A DNA stretch of 64,000 nucleotides, from contig NIOB01000003.1 in the NCBI GenBank assembly GCA_002189105.1, forward strand, positions 62,001-126,000. The letters run 5' to 3'. Below, piece after piece: positions 46,362 to 55,624 of the stretch (positions are counted from its first letter, which is position 1; every line of letters starts with the position of its first letter). Origin of the DNA: Saccharibacillus soli (GTDB taxonomy: Bacteria > Bacillota > Bacilli > Paenibacillales > Paenibacillaceae). Made by a program: the position numbers and the translations under genes. The notes under the pieces are model-generated. The model did not search any database, was not told where the DNA came from, and saw nothing but the letters and a program-made list of their open reading frames with translations.

Positions 46362-47228
46362 GTGTCGGATTGGGTCCATCGCATGAACGCAGCACTCGAT
46401 TATATTGAAAGCCATCTGATGGAAGACCTTTCTTATGTTGAGGCAGCCCGAGCGGCCTGCTGTCCGGTGCAGCATTTCCAACGCATGTTCGCCTTTGTTA
46501 CGGACATTCCGCTCTCCGAATATATTCGCCGGAGAAGACTAACCCTGGCTGCCTTTGCGCTTCAGGGCAGTTCCGTCAAAGTCGTGGATGTCGCGCTCCA
46601 GTATGGTTACGAGTCACCCGAAGCGTTTGCCAGAGCCTTTCAGCAGCTTCATGGCATGACGCCTACGGCAGCCCGCCGCATCGGAGCGGCGCTCAAAGCC
46701 TATCCTCGGCTCACTTTTCAATTTGCGCTAAAGGGAGCGGCCGAGATGAACTATCGCATGGAACAAAAAGAAGACTTTCGCGTTGTGGGAAGACGACTTC
46801 AGGTACAGACGGAGCGTGCGTTTGAAGAAGTGCCGGCTGGCTGGGCCAACGCAGCTGAAGAAGGGCTGTTCGGCAGGCTGTGGGAGATTCGCCGGGAAGA
46901 TACACCGCTGCCGGGAATCCTGGGCGTGCTTTCAGATGGGGAATGGGGACAAGGAGATCGGTTCGAGTATACCTACGGCATCGGTTCGGATGCACCTGTT
47001 CCCGAAGGGCTGTCGAAACTGCATATTCCGGCGGCCCTATGGGCAGTGTTCGACGTACCCGGACAGCCGGAAGCCTTCCAAGAAATCTGGAGGAGCATGT
47101 ACACGGAATGGCTGCCGTCCGCCCCTTATGAACTGGCGAACGTACCTGCCATCGAGTGCTACCTACCGCCGGATGAGAACCGGAATGAACTATGGATTCC
47201 TGTCGAGCATGCCGGGCAGAAAAGCTGA
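46362..47228 (+). CDS. AraC-family regulator with GyrI-like effector domain
   Basis: A 288-residue regulator. Residues 5-105 carry the two AraC helix-turn-helix units (HLMEDLSYVEAARAACCPVQ and VVDVALQYGYESPEAFARAF). Residues 125-288 form the GyrI-like small-molecule binding domain (FRVVGRRLQVQTE, and the final ECYLPPDENRNELWIPV). Proteins of this plan respond to hydrophobic or toxic compounds. The start is GTG 46362, eight bases after AAAGGAGG; the ATG at 46335 lies upstream of this site. Its target gene is not obvious. Confidence 0.9.
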   Translation: MSDWVHRMNAALDYIESHLMEDLSYVEAARAACCPVQHFQRMFAFVTDIPLSEYIRRRRLTLAAFALQGSSVKVVDVALQYGYESPEAFARAFQQLHGMTPTAARRIGAALKAYPRLTFQFALKGAAEMNYRMEQKEDFRVVGRRLQVQTERAFEEVPAGWANAAEEGLFGRLWEIRREDTPLPGILGVLSDGEWGQGDRFEYTYGIGSDAPVPEGLSKLHIPAALWAVFDVPGQPEAFQEIWRSMYTEWLPSAPYELANVPAIECYLPPDENRNELWIPVEHAGQKS

Positions 47229-47257
47229 GCGATTCCGCTCGGCTTTTTCTTTTTCCA

Positions 47258-47791
47258 TCAAGGGCGTGTTCGATCCGCTGCAAGATGGGTGCAGAAGGAT
47301 CGAAATTCCGGAGCGACTACGATGACTTTGGGAACCAGGGAGCCGTCTGCCTCTTCCCACCGTACGCTCTTGATCGTCCCTTCGCGCAGGTCGATCCAAT
47401 AATCATGATCCCCTGCGTCACCGGCAAAGGGCAGATGCGTCTCGATGAAGTCCGTCATATCAAACGCTGCCCAGTGCCTCCTTCTGCTATCCCGTACTTC
47501 CGGAATCGAACGCAGAACCGGTGATTCGTCCTCTTCAAACAGCGGAAGGAAATTGAACGCTTCTACCTCAAGCAGGTTTTCGTCCTCCGGTGCAACCTCG
47601 TAAAATCGGTCGCGCCACAAAAAGACACCCTGCGAAAAATAGCCGCCGTTATGGGACGCGTAACATTCCATGAAAAAGTCCTTGCCGGGAAATTCTTCCG
47701 GCACGCTGCGGTGAATGTCTGCCTCGGATACGGGGTCCCAGGAATCTTCAAACCGGATTTCTTTTGCTGCAAAAAAATATTCATCCGCCAT
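47258..47791 (-). CDS. SUKH/SMI1-KNR4-like protein
   Basis: A 177-residue acidic protein. The middle and C-terminal part (HWAAFDMTDFIETHLPFAGD, HDYWIDLREGTIKSV and VIVVAPEFRSFCTHL) fits the SMI1/KNR4 (SUKH) pattern: hydrophobic strand, the AGD turn, then a final helix. SUKH proteins are common immunity proteins of contact-dependent toxins, but many stand alone. It faces the AraC gene, and 30 bases separate the two stops. No toxin is in the window. Confidence 0.65.
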   Translation of the reverse strand: MADEYFFAAKEIRFEDSWDPVSEADIHRSVPEEFPGKDFFMECYASHNGGYFSQGVFLWRDRFYEVAPEDENLLEVEAFNFLPLFEEDESPVLRSIPEVRDSRRRHWAAFDMTDFIETHLPFAGDAGDHDYWIDLREGTIKSVRWEEADGSLVPKVIVVAPEFRSFCTHLAADRTRP

Positions 47792-47902
47792 TGCTCGCTG
47801 CTCCTCTCCTTACGCCGTCATTGCCGCGATTAAGGTATAATGGTCTTGATGGTTTTACGTAATCTTGCTGATTCGCTGATAATCCGAAAGGAGATCCTAT
47901 CC

Positions 47903-48397
47903 ATGACCACACATAAGGACAGCGCCGAACCCAACAAGCGCTCTCTGGATTTCGACGAAGAACCGCTGCCCCATGAATCCGTCAGTGCCAGGCAGCTTCT
48001 GCACGAGGCACAGAGTACGTACAAGCTCTCCCTAGATTCGCTGGAACGCCTAACCGGAATCGAACAGGCCCACCTGGAGATGTATGCAAGCGGGGACAGC
48101 GATCTGGAGCATGTGGACGACTTCCAACGCGGCGCTGCGCTGGATTTAATCGCTTTTCTCGGGATGGGCATCAATACGCCGCAGATTCCGCCGGAAGATC
48201 GGCTTCGCGCCATCATGCAGGGCTTACACGATCAATTTGGCCTGACCCCGGAAGCGTTGGCTTTGCAGAGCGGCGTTGAGCCGTCCGATGCCGAACGGTT
48301 TCTCGCCGGAAAGAAAGTCGCAGCCGAGAAACGCTTCAAACTGGCGACTGGCGTATTGTTTTTGTATTTTCTCATCTATCGCAGACCTGAACTGTAG
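47903..48397 (+). CDS. Protein with two degenerate helix-turn-helix segments
   Basis: A 164-residue protein with an acidic N-terminal tail (SLDFDEEPLPHESV). Two stretches, YKLSLDSLERLTGIEQAHLE and FGLTPEALALQSGVEPSDAE, have the spacing of XRE-type helix-turn-helix units but weak recognition helices. Strong ribosome site AAAGGAG before ATG 47903. It lies between two SUKH-type genes. A role as a regulator is inference. Confidence 0.65.
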   Translation: MTTHKDSAEPNKRSLDFDEEPLPHESVSARQLLHEAQSTYKLSLDSLERLTGIEQAHLEMYASGDSDLEHVDDFQRGAALDLIAFLGMGINTPQIPPEDRLRAIMQGLHDQFGLTPEALALQSGVEPSDAERFLAGKKVAAEKRFKLATGVLFLYFLIYRRPEL

Positions 48398-48540
48398 GTG
48401 GAACGCAGCTTGAACATGCAACATGAATATGTAAATCGAGAGCGCAGGCTGGCTTACGGACTCCTGCGCCGCTTCGCGTTCTCGAACGTTTAACGTTCCG
48501 CACATCCTTGTCCACGATCGGTCGCTGGGCGCAATCTAAT

Positions 48541-49047
48541 CTAATGCTTTCTTGCCCGGCTCTCGACCAGATCGGCCACCCACTCGTCAAAAGCGCCAAA
48601 TGATCCTTCCACCAGCCAGAGACTCGTCTCTACCTGCGAAGAGAAGGTGCCGTATCGTTCTTCCCGCTCTGCATCCGGCTTGAAGCCCCCATAACTGCCG
48701 ACTTCCGGCATGGACACCGCCAGCAGCAGCTTCGGGAACAGATCCTTGCTCTCTCCCTGGAAGACCTGATTGGACATCGATTCCATCTCATCAGGCCCCC
48801 ACACCCGAATTCCTGCCCGCAGCGGGCCGACAAACAGCTCCACTGCACCGACTCCGATCAGGAAACGTTTATATTCAGGCGGCAGCTCCAGGCCAAGACG
48901 CTGCTCCCACTCCTCCAGCTCATGCCCAGAGTATCCTTTATGCCTCATAAATCGGTAGGACCCGCCATCATCCAGATCGATAAACTGTCCTTCACTTGCC
49001 CGAATCCAGGCATTTAACTGATCGTAAGCTTCAATAATTCTCCACAT
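48541..49047 (-). CDS. SMI1/KNR4 (SUKH) family protein
   Basis: A 168-residue protein. HELEEWEQRLGLELPPEYKRFLIGVGAVELF is the typical first half of the SUKH domain (small helix, LPPEYKRFL), followed by GIRVWGPDEM and the closing SFGAFDEWVADLV. In polymorphic toxin loci such proteins neutralise nucleases or other toxins; as a single gene its role is open. It runs toward the small helix-turn-helix gene. ATG 49047 has a GGAGG-like site. Confidence 0.88.
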   Translation of the reverse strand: MWRIIEAYDQLNAWIRASEGQFIDLDDGGSYRFMRHKGYSGHELEEWEQRLGLELPPEYKRFLIGVGAVELFVGPLRAGIRVWGPDEMESMSNQVFQGESKDLFPKLLLAVSMPEVGSYGGFKPDAEREERYGTFSSQVETSLWLVEGSFGAFDEWVADLVESRARKH

Positions 49048-49265
49048 TCCGTCCGACCTCCACTTCCTTCGCCGTATATCGGCGGTTACGCTCCTGCTCT
49101 CTGCTGCTCGTATGTATAATTCCTATCGCATAACTTCTGGGGTGTAACTTCTATGTATAAAGGCTGCGGCGTTCCCGCCGCTCTCCACTCTCATTTATTC
49201 TGCTCTCGTTTATTCTATCCTGATCGCCGTCTGAGCACCAACCTTGCTTGAACAATGTGCCAGAC

Positions 49266-49304
49266 AAAAATCCGGAGCGTCCCTCATGATGAGGCGCTCC
49301 GGAT
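49266..49304 (-). terminator. Terminator of the GH31 gene
   Basis: On the minus strand ATCCGGAGCG and CGCTCCGGAT pair, followed by TTTTT. The rest of 49048-49378 shows no gene; direct repeats of TCTCRTTTATTCT occur at 49190-49218. Confidence 0.9.
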
Positions 49305-49378
49305 CTCCGCACAGAACTAAAATTAGCTTTCACTCGATCAAAAGACGGATGCAGACTCCGCCTGCTTCAGCCTCACGT

Positions 49379-51838
49379 TTAAGCTTCTTGGGCCGCCTGT
49401 CCCTTTAACTTGAAGACTGCCCCCTGGCTCATATCCTGCACCTGAAGCATCAGCGCGCCGGTATGTTCATCAACAAACCAGCCTTCCTGACCGTGTTCCG
49501 CTTCTTCGGCTCCCAGCTTGTTCAGCCCCTCGATCTCTGCCGCCCGGAACGCTGTGCAGACGATTGCAAATCGCAGCAGGTTGCGATTCGCCGCATATCC
49601 GCGGCGCTCATACCGATAGCTCAGTTCCAGCTCATTCTCGCCGCCGCGCAGCTCAAATTCAATCAGGGAAGAGACGCCGCTCACGTAATCGAAGCTCGAT
49701 CCATCGTCTTCATACAGACTGTAAGAAGCTTTGAATCCATCTTCTGCCTTCGCTCCGTATACCCGCAGCGTCAGCGTCTCGTCTGTCCGGTCATCCGCGT
49801 ACAGCTTGGACTCGCCTTCGGCAATCACCGCACCCGAACGAATATACAACGGCATAATACTGAGTGGGGCATGCGCCAGAATATGACGGCCGCCCTCCAG
49901 CGTCTCACCCGTCCAGTAGTCAATCCATTGACCTTCCGGCAGGTAGACCGCCCGATGTTCCGTATCCGGGCGATAGATCGGCGCAGCCAATACATCGCTG
50001 CCGACGAGGAACTGATCGCACAGATTGGTCACGTTCGGATCATTCTGATATTCCAGAATGAGCGGACGCATCGGCGGAAGTCCCGTCTCGGCTGCCTCAT
50101 GGAACAGGTTGTACAGATGCGGCATCCAGCGGTAGCGCAGGCCGATGTATTCACGCAGAATCCCTTCGATCTCCGGTCCAAACGACCATGGCTCCTGGCG
50201 CAGGGTGCCAATCGACGAGTGGTTGCGGCAGTAAGGGAACAGCACACCCATCTGCGTCCAGCGCACCAACAGCTCGGCCGAGGTGTGATGCGCGAAGCCC
50301 CCGATGTCCGGCCCGGCAAAAGCAAGCCCTGACAGCCCCATGTTCAGCACCATCGGCATGGCAAGAGCCATGTGCTCCCAGAAGCTGCGGTTGTCGCCCG
50401 TCCAGACAGCGGCGTAACGCTGAATACCGGAGTATCCCGCACGCGTCAGAACGAACGGACGCTGCCCGTCCATGTTGCGTTTGAGGCCCTCATAAGTTGC
50501 TTTGGACATCAGCATCCCGTAGAGATTGTGCAGTTCTTCATGCGTCTTGGGATTGCCATTATTGCCGTGCATGACGTCGAGATCCATCGTCTTGGAGTTG
50601 TTAAATACCGCCGGTTCGTTCATGTCGTTCCAGATGCCCGGGATACCCAGATCCGTGTAATATTTGTGCAGGTCGCCCCACCACTCGGAAGCCGTATCGT
50701 CGGTAAAGTCCGGGAACGCACTGGTGCCTGGCCATACATCGCCCAAGAAAATATCGCCTTCAAGCTTACGGCTGAAGTATCCTTTTTCCACCCCCTGGCG
50801 ATAGACCGCATATTTCGGATCTTTCTTGACGCCGGGATCGACGATCGGCACGATGCGAATCCCCAGGGAACGCAGTTCGTTCATCATGCCTTCCGGATCA
50901 GGGAACCGGACGGGGTCAAACGTAAACACGCGGTATTCGTCCATATAGTGGATGTCGAGGTAGATGACGTCGCACGGAATTTCCTTTTCCCGGAATGTAC
51001 GCGCGAGATGCAGCACTTCGTTCTGATCCATGTAGCTGTAACGCGACTGGTGATAGCCCAGCGCCCACTTGGGCGGCAGCGCAATGCGCCCGGTCAGTTC
51101 GGTATAACGGCGAACGATGCTTTTCAGCTCCGGCCCATAAACGAAGTAGATGTCGTAGTCGCCCGTCGAGCAGCCAATGGAATAGGCAATGCCATGCGAG
51201 CGCATATCGAAGTCGGTACGCCCCGGATTATCAAGGAAAATGCCATAGGACGATTGACCGTGCATATGAATGAGCAGCGGAATGGACTCGTACAGCGCCT
51301 CAATCTCCGGCATATGCGGAGCGTAGACGTCGGTATTCCACATGGTGTAGCGTTCGCCTTTTTTGTCGAGGAAGCTGGCTTTCTCGCCCAATCCGTAGAA
51401 ATGGGAATCTCCCGGCATGTCATAGACGGAATGAATGGCACCGCGCGGATTCCAGCTCACCGTATTCTGCCGGGCGATCAGCCGCTCCTCTTGATCGAAT
51501 ACCGACAGAGCGGACGACTGCTTTTCGATCTCCAGAACCAGATTGCCGCTGCTTAATTTCCATGCCGTCTCGCTCTCTTCCACCTTCGCAGGCAGCGGAT
51601 CGCCTTCTCTGGGCAGAACGGCAACCGTAGTGGACAGATCCAGCTCTTTGCCCATGAACAGTTTCATGCGGAATAGATTGTCATCCAGGAAAACAAAGGC
51701 CAAAGACGCTCGCTCTCCCCGGCAGACATAAACCCCGTTCATATGCTCCAGCGCCATGGCGCGTCCGATCGTTCCCCAGGCTTCCTGTACGATAATGGGT
51801 CCTACCCGATCCGGGTGTATGGCTTCGCTTGTATCCAT
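49379..51838 (-). CDS. GH31 alpha-glucosidase
   Basis: An 819-residue glycoside hydrolase of family 31. The nucleophile is predicted at D405 in WNDMNEP and the acid/base at D482 in WTGDNRSFW. GFHFYGLGEKAS-like text (DSHFYGLGEKASFLDKKGER) lies in the N-terminal beta domain, and a C-terminal beta domain with VYLPEGQWIDYWTGE follows. No signal peptide is seen, so it acts in the cytoplasm on alpha-glucosides such as maltose-type sugars. A LacI/MalR-type palindrome about 175 bases upstream suggests maltose-type regulation. Confidence 0.95.
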   Translation of the reverse strand: MDTSEAIHPDRVGPIIVQEAWGTIGRAMALEHMNGVYVCRGERASLAFVFLDDNLFRMKLFMGKELDLSTTVAVLPREGDPLPAKVEESETAWKLSSGNLVLEIEKQSSALSVFDQEERLIARQNTVSWNPRGAIHSVYDMPGDSHFYGLGEKASFLDKKGERYTMWNTDVYAPHMPEIEALYESIPLLIHMHGQSSYGIFLDNPGRTDFDMRSHGIAYSIGCSTGDYDIYFVYGPELKSIVRRYTELTGRIALPPKWALGYHQSRYSYMDQNEVLHLARTFREKEIPCDVIYLDIHYMDEYRVFTFDPVRFPDPEGMMNELRSLGIRIVPIVDPGVKKDPKYAVYRQGVEKGYFSRKLEGDIFLGDVWPGTSAFPDFTDDTASEWWGDLHKYYTDLGIPGIWNDMNEPAVFNNSKTMDLDVMHGNNGNPKTHEELHNLYGMLMSKATYEGLKRNMDGQRPFVLTRAGYSGIQRYAAVWTGDNRSFWEHMALAMPMVLNMGLSGLAFAGPDIGGFAHHTSAELLVRWTQMGVLFPYCRNHSSIGTLRQEPWSFGPEIEGILREYIGLRYRWMPHLYNLFHEAAETGLPPMRPLILEYQNDPNVTNLCDQFLVGSDVLAAPIYRPDTEHRAVYLPEGQWIDYWTGETLEGGRHILAHAPLSIMPLYIRSGAVIAEGESKLYADDRTDETLTLRVYGAKAEDGFKASYSLYEDDGSSFDYVSGVSSLIEFELRGGENELELSYRYERRGYAANRNLLRFAIVCTAFRAAEIEGLNKLGAEEAEHGQEGWFVDEHTGALMLQVQDMSQGAVFKLKGQAAQEA

Positions 51839-52013
51839 TTTACTTCATCTCCTTATCAAGTTGGCTGTGTAGGTCGGTCACGCATCCAGATCCGTCATTA
51901 AACCCCATTCAAGATGGAGCGTCTTCTTTGGGCAAATCGGACTTATGATCTCCTATTCACCGTTATTTTGCCGTCTGAACGAATCCTTGGACGTCTTTTG
52001 ATTATCGATTAGG

Positions 52014-52025
52014 GCAAACGTTTGC
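52014..52025. promoter_or_regulatory. LacI/MalR-type operator upstream of the GH31 gene
   Basis: GCAAACGTTTGC is a perfect 12-bp palindrome with central CG, the core of LacI-family operators such as MalR. A small stem, GGGC/GCCC (52032-52045), lies beside it. The rest of 51839-52256 shows no gene. Confidence 0.65.
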
Positions 52026-52256
52026 ACAAAAGGGCAAAAGAAGCCCTTCTTGATGACCGGTATAGGTGATTTAAACGTGAAACCGCTATCTTATCCCGAT
52101 TATGCCATCTTTGCTCGCTTGTCGCAATGAGAAAATGGAGAAAAAGGATGCAGGGCCTGCTGATTGGGGTATAGATGCCTATGAAGATAATGACCTGTCG
52201 GTCATTTTGACGGAAAATTCGTGTTTAAAATGTGATCTTGAGAGGAGTCATTCATT

Positions 52257-53033
52257 ATGTTATCTGCTGCATCCGCGAAAAATCCGTACAAGTGGCTAAA
52301 CGTTATCCTGCTCATTGCCACGCTTGTGGTCAATGCGCTGGCCACCCTGCTGCCTCTTGGCGGACGGGATACCAAAGAAATCTCGGACATGTATAAAAAC
52401 CTGCTGACCCCGGCAGGCTTCGCCTTCTCGATCTGGTCGCTCATCTATCTGCTGCTGATCGGCTTTGTCGTCTACGCTTTTGTCGCAGAGCGCAAAGGCC
52501 GTGCAAGCGCAGCTTCTCCCGGGCCGTGGTTCGCCATCAGCTGTGTGTTTAATATGGCCTGGCTGTTCTGTTGGCAGTATCTGCTTACCGAACTGTCGGT
52601 CGTCATCATGCTGCTGCTGCTCGTCACCTTGATTATCGTCTACCTGCGCACTCGACTGGTCGGAGAGCGTCTTGAAGTAGCCGACATCGCCTTCGTTAAA
52701 GTTCCGTTCAGTCTCTATCTGGGCTGGATCAGCGTGGCCACCATCGTCAACATCTCGGCGCTCATCGCCAAATATGACTTCGGCGACTTTGGACTTGGCG
52801 ACCGTGGTTGGGCCATCGTGATGCTGATCGCCGCTGCCCTGCTGGGCTTTGCGATCGCCTTCCGCTTCCGCGACGGCGTCTATCCACTCGTCATCGCCTG
52901 GGCGCTTTACGCCATCTCTGTCGAGCAGGCAGACGCTGATCGCGTCGTACAGATGACCGCTATCATCGCCTCTATCGTCGTTGCCCTGTTCGCCCTGTGG
53001 ACGCTGTGGCGGTCGGTGATGGATCGGGATTAA
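52257..53033 (+). CDS. TspO/MBR-like membrane protein, long form
   Basis: A 258-residue membrane protein. PAGFAFSIWSLIYLLLIGF (residues about 50-68) and FNMAWLFCWQYLL are the TspO/MBR signature areas. It has eight or nine membrane helices, rather than the five of standard TspO (about 160 residues). The additional C-terminal helices are seen in a group of bacterial TspO-like proteins. The ligand and role are not known. AGGAG lies ten bases before ATG 52257. Confidence 0.82.
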   Translation: MLSAASAKNPYKWLNVILLIATLVVNALATLLPLGGRDTKEISDMYKNLLTPAGFAFSIWSLIYLLLIGFVVYAFVAERKGRASAASPGPWFAISCVFNMAWLFCWQYLLTELSVVIMLLLLVTLIIVYLRTRLVGERLEVADIAFVKVPFSLYLGWISVATIVNISALIAKYDFGDFGLGDRGWAIVMLIAAALLGFAIAFRFRDGVYPLVIAWALYAISVEQADADRVVQMTAIIASIVVALFALWTLWRSVMDRD

Positions 53034-53049
53034 AAGCCAGCTATTTAAA

Positions 53050-53201
53050 AAGAGCCTAAGGAGCGCCATCTGATTGGCATCTCCCCAGGACTCTGTACCA
53101 AGTGAAGGTAAGGTTACGCTCGTCCGAAACGCACTAGACCCATGCGCGTTTCGACCAAACGTAAACCCACTATTTAACCGGGTACAGAGTACCGGGCTCT
53201 T
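53050..53201. other. Nested inverted-repeat element between convergent genes
   Basis: Outer arms AGAGCC (53051-53056) and GGCTCT (53195-53200). Inside are one hairpin with GGAG/CTCC arms (53060-53084), and a long second branch: CTCTGTACC (53091-53099) with GGTACAGAG (53181-53189), then GGTTACG with CGTAAACC, then CGAAACGC (53125-53132) with GCGTTTCG (53146-53153). Both strands fold. There is no clean T-tract. It could be a structured RNA, a two-way terminator or a small non-autonomous mobile element. Confidence 0.6.
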
Positions 53202-53240
53202 GTCTATTTTCCCATGACGCTTATAGCTTGCTCTTGTGGC

Positions 53241-53624
53241 CTAGGCCAGCGCAATCACTTCGATCTCCACCAGCGCATCCTTAGGCAGACGAGCGACTTC
53301 GATCGTGCTGCGAGCTGGATACGGCTCACTGAAGAACGTTCCGTATACGGCATTGGCTACGGCAAAATCGTTCATATCCTTGAGGAACATGGTTGCCTTC
53401 ACCACGCGGTCAAGACTGCTTCCTGCGGCTTCGAGCAGGGCGCGTACATTTTCCAGTGACTGCTTGGCCTGCGCCTCGACACCTGCCGGGAATTCACCTG
53501 TCTTGGGGTCTACGCCCAACTGACCGGAAGCAAAGATCAGCGATCCGGCTGCAACGGCCTGTGAGTAAGGTCCGATTGCGCTTGGCGCTTGGTCGGTAAC
53601 GATTGGCTTTTTGATGTTCGACAT
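53241..53624 (-). CDS. ridA: RidA-family enamine/imine deaminase
   Basis: A 127-residue trimeric enzyme that hydrolyses reactive 2-aminoacrylate and other imines. APSAIGPYSQAV near the start, FASGQLGVDPKTGE and the closing ARSTIEVARLPKDALVEIE are family hallmarks, with the substrate-binding Arg in PARST. The ATG at 53624 has AAAGGATGG upstream; an earlier in-frame ATG at 53648 lacks one. It is convergent with the TspO-like gene. Confidence 0.95.
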   Translation of the reverse strand: MSNIKKPIVTDQAPSAIGPYSQAVAAGSLIFASGQLGVDPKTGEFPAGVEAQAKQSLENVRALLEAAGSSLDRVVKATMFLKDMNDFAVANAVYGTFFSEPYPARSTIEVARLPKDALVEIEVIALA

Positions 53625-54017
53625 GAGATCCCATCCTTTTGGCTTCAAATGATCCGCTGTTGGCCCAAGTTGGCACCGATCAAACGGCGGTTTCTGCTAT
53701 TCGCATATAGAGATAGTCTAAGGGGTCTGGCGCCATCCGACAAGCCGTCCATAAAGGACGGACGCCAGAATACGCTCAACATTGGCAAGTACCTGCTCAC
53801 TGGCTCAAGCCGCAGTAAGCGTTGCGGCTCACTCTGCACCATTGCTGTAACGCTATGCAGCATTGCCTAAAGCGTGTGCTGTCCTGTAGGGATGGAGAGC
53901 CTTTGTCCGCTTTCTGTCCGGCCTGCATCTGTGAACATGGCGCCTAGTCAGCCCACGCATGAACCGCGTCTTGTAGGAAGGAGCAAGCGATTGCCGAACC
54001 TGAATCTTCTGCCTGCC
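53625..54017. other. 393-base region without a gene
   Basis: No supported frame. One hairpin, AGCCGCA (53808-53814) with TGCGGCT (53823-53829), has no T-tract. No promoter for ridA is clear. Confidence 0.4.
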
Positions 54018-55412
54018 TCAAGACAACGGCAGAAATAACGAGAATGTACTTCCTTTCCCTTCGGCGCTCTCCAGTCGAATGAATCCGCCCAGCAGCCTCG
54101 CCAGGTCACGGCTGATCGACAGTCCCAGGCCTGTACCGCCATACTTTTTGCCAATCGAACTATCCGCCTGTTGGAAGGCTTCAAAGACAGTGAAATGCTT
54201 TTCGGTGGCGATTCCAATCCCGGTGTCCCGAACCGCAAATACGACCCATTCCCCCTTGAGCAGCGGCTCTTCCGCTTTGTAGATCTTCAGTTCTACCCGG
54301 CCCTGCTCCGTAAACTTGAACGCGTTGGCCAGTAGGTTGCGCAGGATCTGCTGCACCCGATGCGGATCGGAATGAATCGTATCCGGGAGTCCTTCCTCGA
54401 TCTGCACGTCAAACGCCAACTGCTTGCGCTGTGCAGTCAGTTCAAAATAGGGACCGACCCAGCCAGGAATCTCAATGAGGCTAATCTCTTCGTTAACAAT
54501 CTCCAGCTTGCCCGCTTCAACCTTAGACAAGTCAAGAATATCGTTGATAATCTTGAGCAGATCCTCACCGGAATGATGGATCAGCTGTCCATACCGCGCC
54601 ATCTCTTCGCTTGGCGTCTCTTCCGCAGAGTCCGAGATGAACTGTGCCAGGTTGATGATGCTGTTCAGCGGCGTGCGCAGCTCATGCGACATATTCGCCA
54701 GAAACTCCGATTTGTACTGCGAAGCCAGCAGCAGCTGCTTCGCCCGATCTTCCAGCACCAACTTGTTCTTGCTCAGTTCCTCCGTCTGCTCCTGCAGCAG
54801 GCGATTGGCTTCGGCAAGCGCAAGGGCACGCTGTTGATCCTTCTGGAAGTCACGCAGGATGAAAGCAAATAATCCACACAGCAGAATACTGCTGGGCAGG
54901 GCAAAAGGCATGATATGTGTCAGGTAATACGAAGCCGGAATCACGCCAAAGATGGTAATGTTGACGCAGTTCAGCACATTCAACAGAACAATGGCAATGA
55001 TCGCCTGCCGGACAAACGTTCCTTGATAACGGCGCAACCCGATATTCATCAGCGCAGCCACGCCCCCCAGGATGGTGAGGTTAATGAACCCGGCCAATGC
55101 CGCGTCGCTCCAACCAAAAGCAAACCGGGTCAACCCAATCCCCAGTCCGACCACAAACACGATTGAAGGCTTTTTATAAACGAAAATAGCCACCAGCAGA
55201 GGAACGATCCGCATATCAAAAATGACTTCTTCCGACAATCTGAACCCAAATAAGGTCGCCGTCCAGCCGCCCACGATCAGCAGCAGAACGGAGCCTATGT
55301 ATTTGACCATGTTCGGCGCGCGATAAATCGCGTACTTATAGATCAAGTTCGCCATGTAGGCACAAGTGACGAGCACGGCCATGTTTTGCACGAACATTTT
55401 GGAAAATTCCAT
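54018..55412 (-). CDS. Orphan sensor histidine kinase with 5TM-LYT-type sensor
   Basis: A 464-residue membrane kinase. Six hydrophobic segments (residues 8-190) fit the five-helix LytS-type (5TMR_LYT) domain, including LFGFRLSEEVIFDMRIVPL. A coiled coil (about 200-235) leads to the H-box SHELRTPLNSI with H243. The N-box (LRNLLANAFKFTEQG), G1 (RDTGIGI) and G2 (GGTGLGLSI) follow. The ATG at 55412 follows AGAGGCG. No response regulator gene is adjacent, so its partner lies elsewhere. Confidence 0.92.
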   Translation of the reverse strand: MEFSKMFVQNMAVLVTCAYMANLIYKYAIYRAPNMVKYIGSVLLLIVGGWTATLFGFRLSEEVIFDMRIVPLLVAIFVYKKPSIVFVVGLGIGLTRFAFGWSDAALAGFINLTILGGVAALMNIGLRRYQGTFVRQAIIAIVLLNVLNCVNITIFGVIPASYYLTHIMPFALPSSILLCGLFAFILRDFQKDQQRALALAEANRLLQEQTEELSKNKLVLEDRAKQLLLASQYKSEFLANMSHELRTPLNSIINLAQFISDSAEETPSEEMARYGQLIHHSGEDLLKIINDILDLSKVEAGKLEIVNEEISLIEIPGWVGPYFELTAQRKQLAFDVQIEEGLPDTIHSDPHRVQQILRNLLANAFKFTEQGRVELKIYKAEEPLLKGEWVVFAVRDTGIGIATEKHFTVFEAFQQADSSIGKKYGGTGLGLSISRDLARLLGGFIRLESAEGKGSTFSLFLPLS

Positions 55413-55624
55413 CTCTTCGCCTCTATTTCCTTTATCTTCCGTTTTGGCTGTACTGGCCTCATCATACCACGAAGATTTCACTGATGGATATGGTTTGTTT
55501 GTCTCGAACGTATGATCTTTCATTCTTATGTATGAGACATTTTTTGTCAAGAAGAAGCATGTGTGGATGCCCTGCGGTCGATTTGCTATGATACATTTAT
55601 CTTGAATTTAAGGAGGTACGTCCG

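Noticed and set aside
49151-49333. A possible 60-residue minus-strand gene
   Set aside because: The frame covers the GH31 terminator and low-complexity direct repeats and has no good ribosome site.
49463-51556. Long plus-strand frames opposite the GH31 gene
   Set aside because: They are antisense to a complete GH31 enzyme with both catalytic residues.
53589-53870. A 93-codon plus-strand frame next to ridA
   Set aside because: It overlaps the ridA start and has no ribosome site or recognisable sequence.
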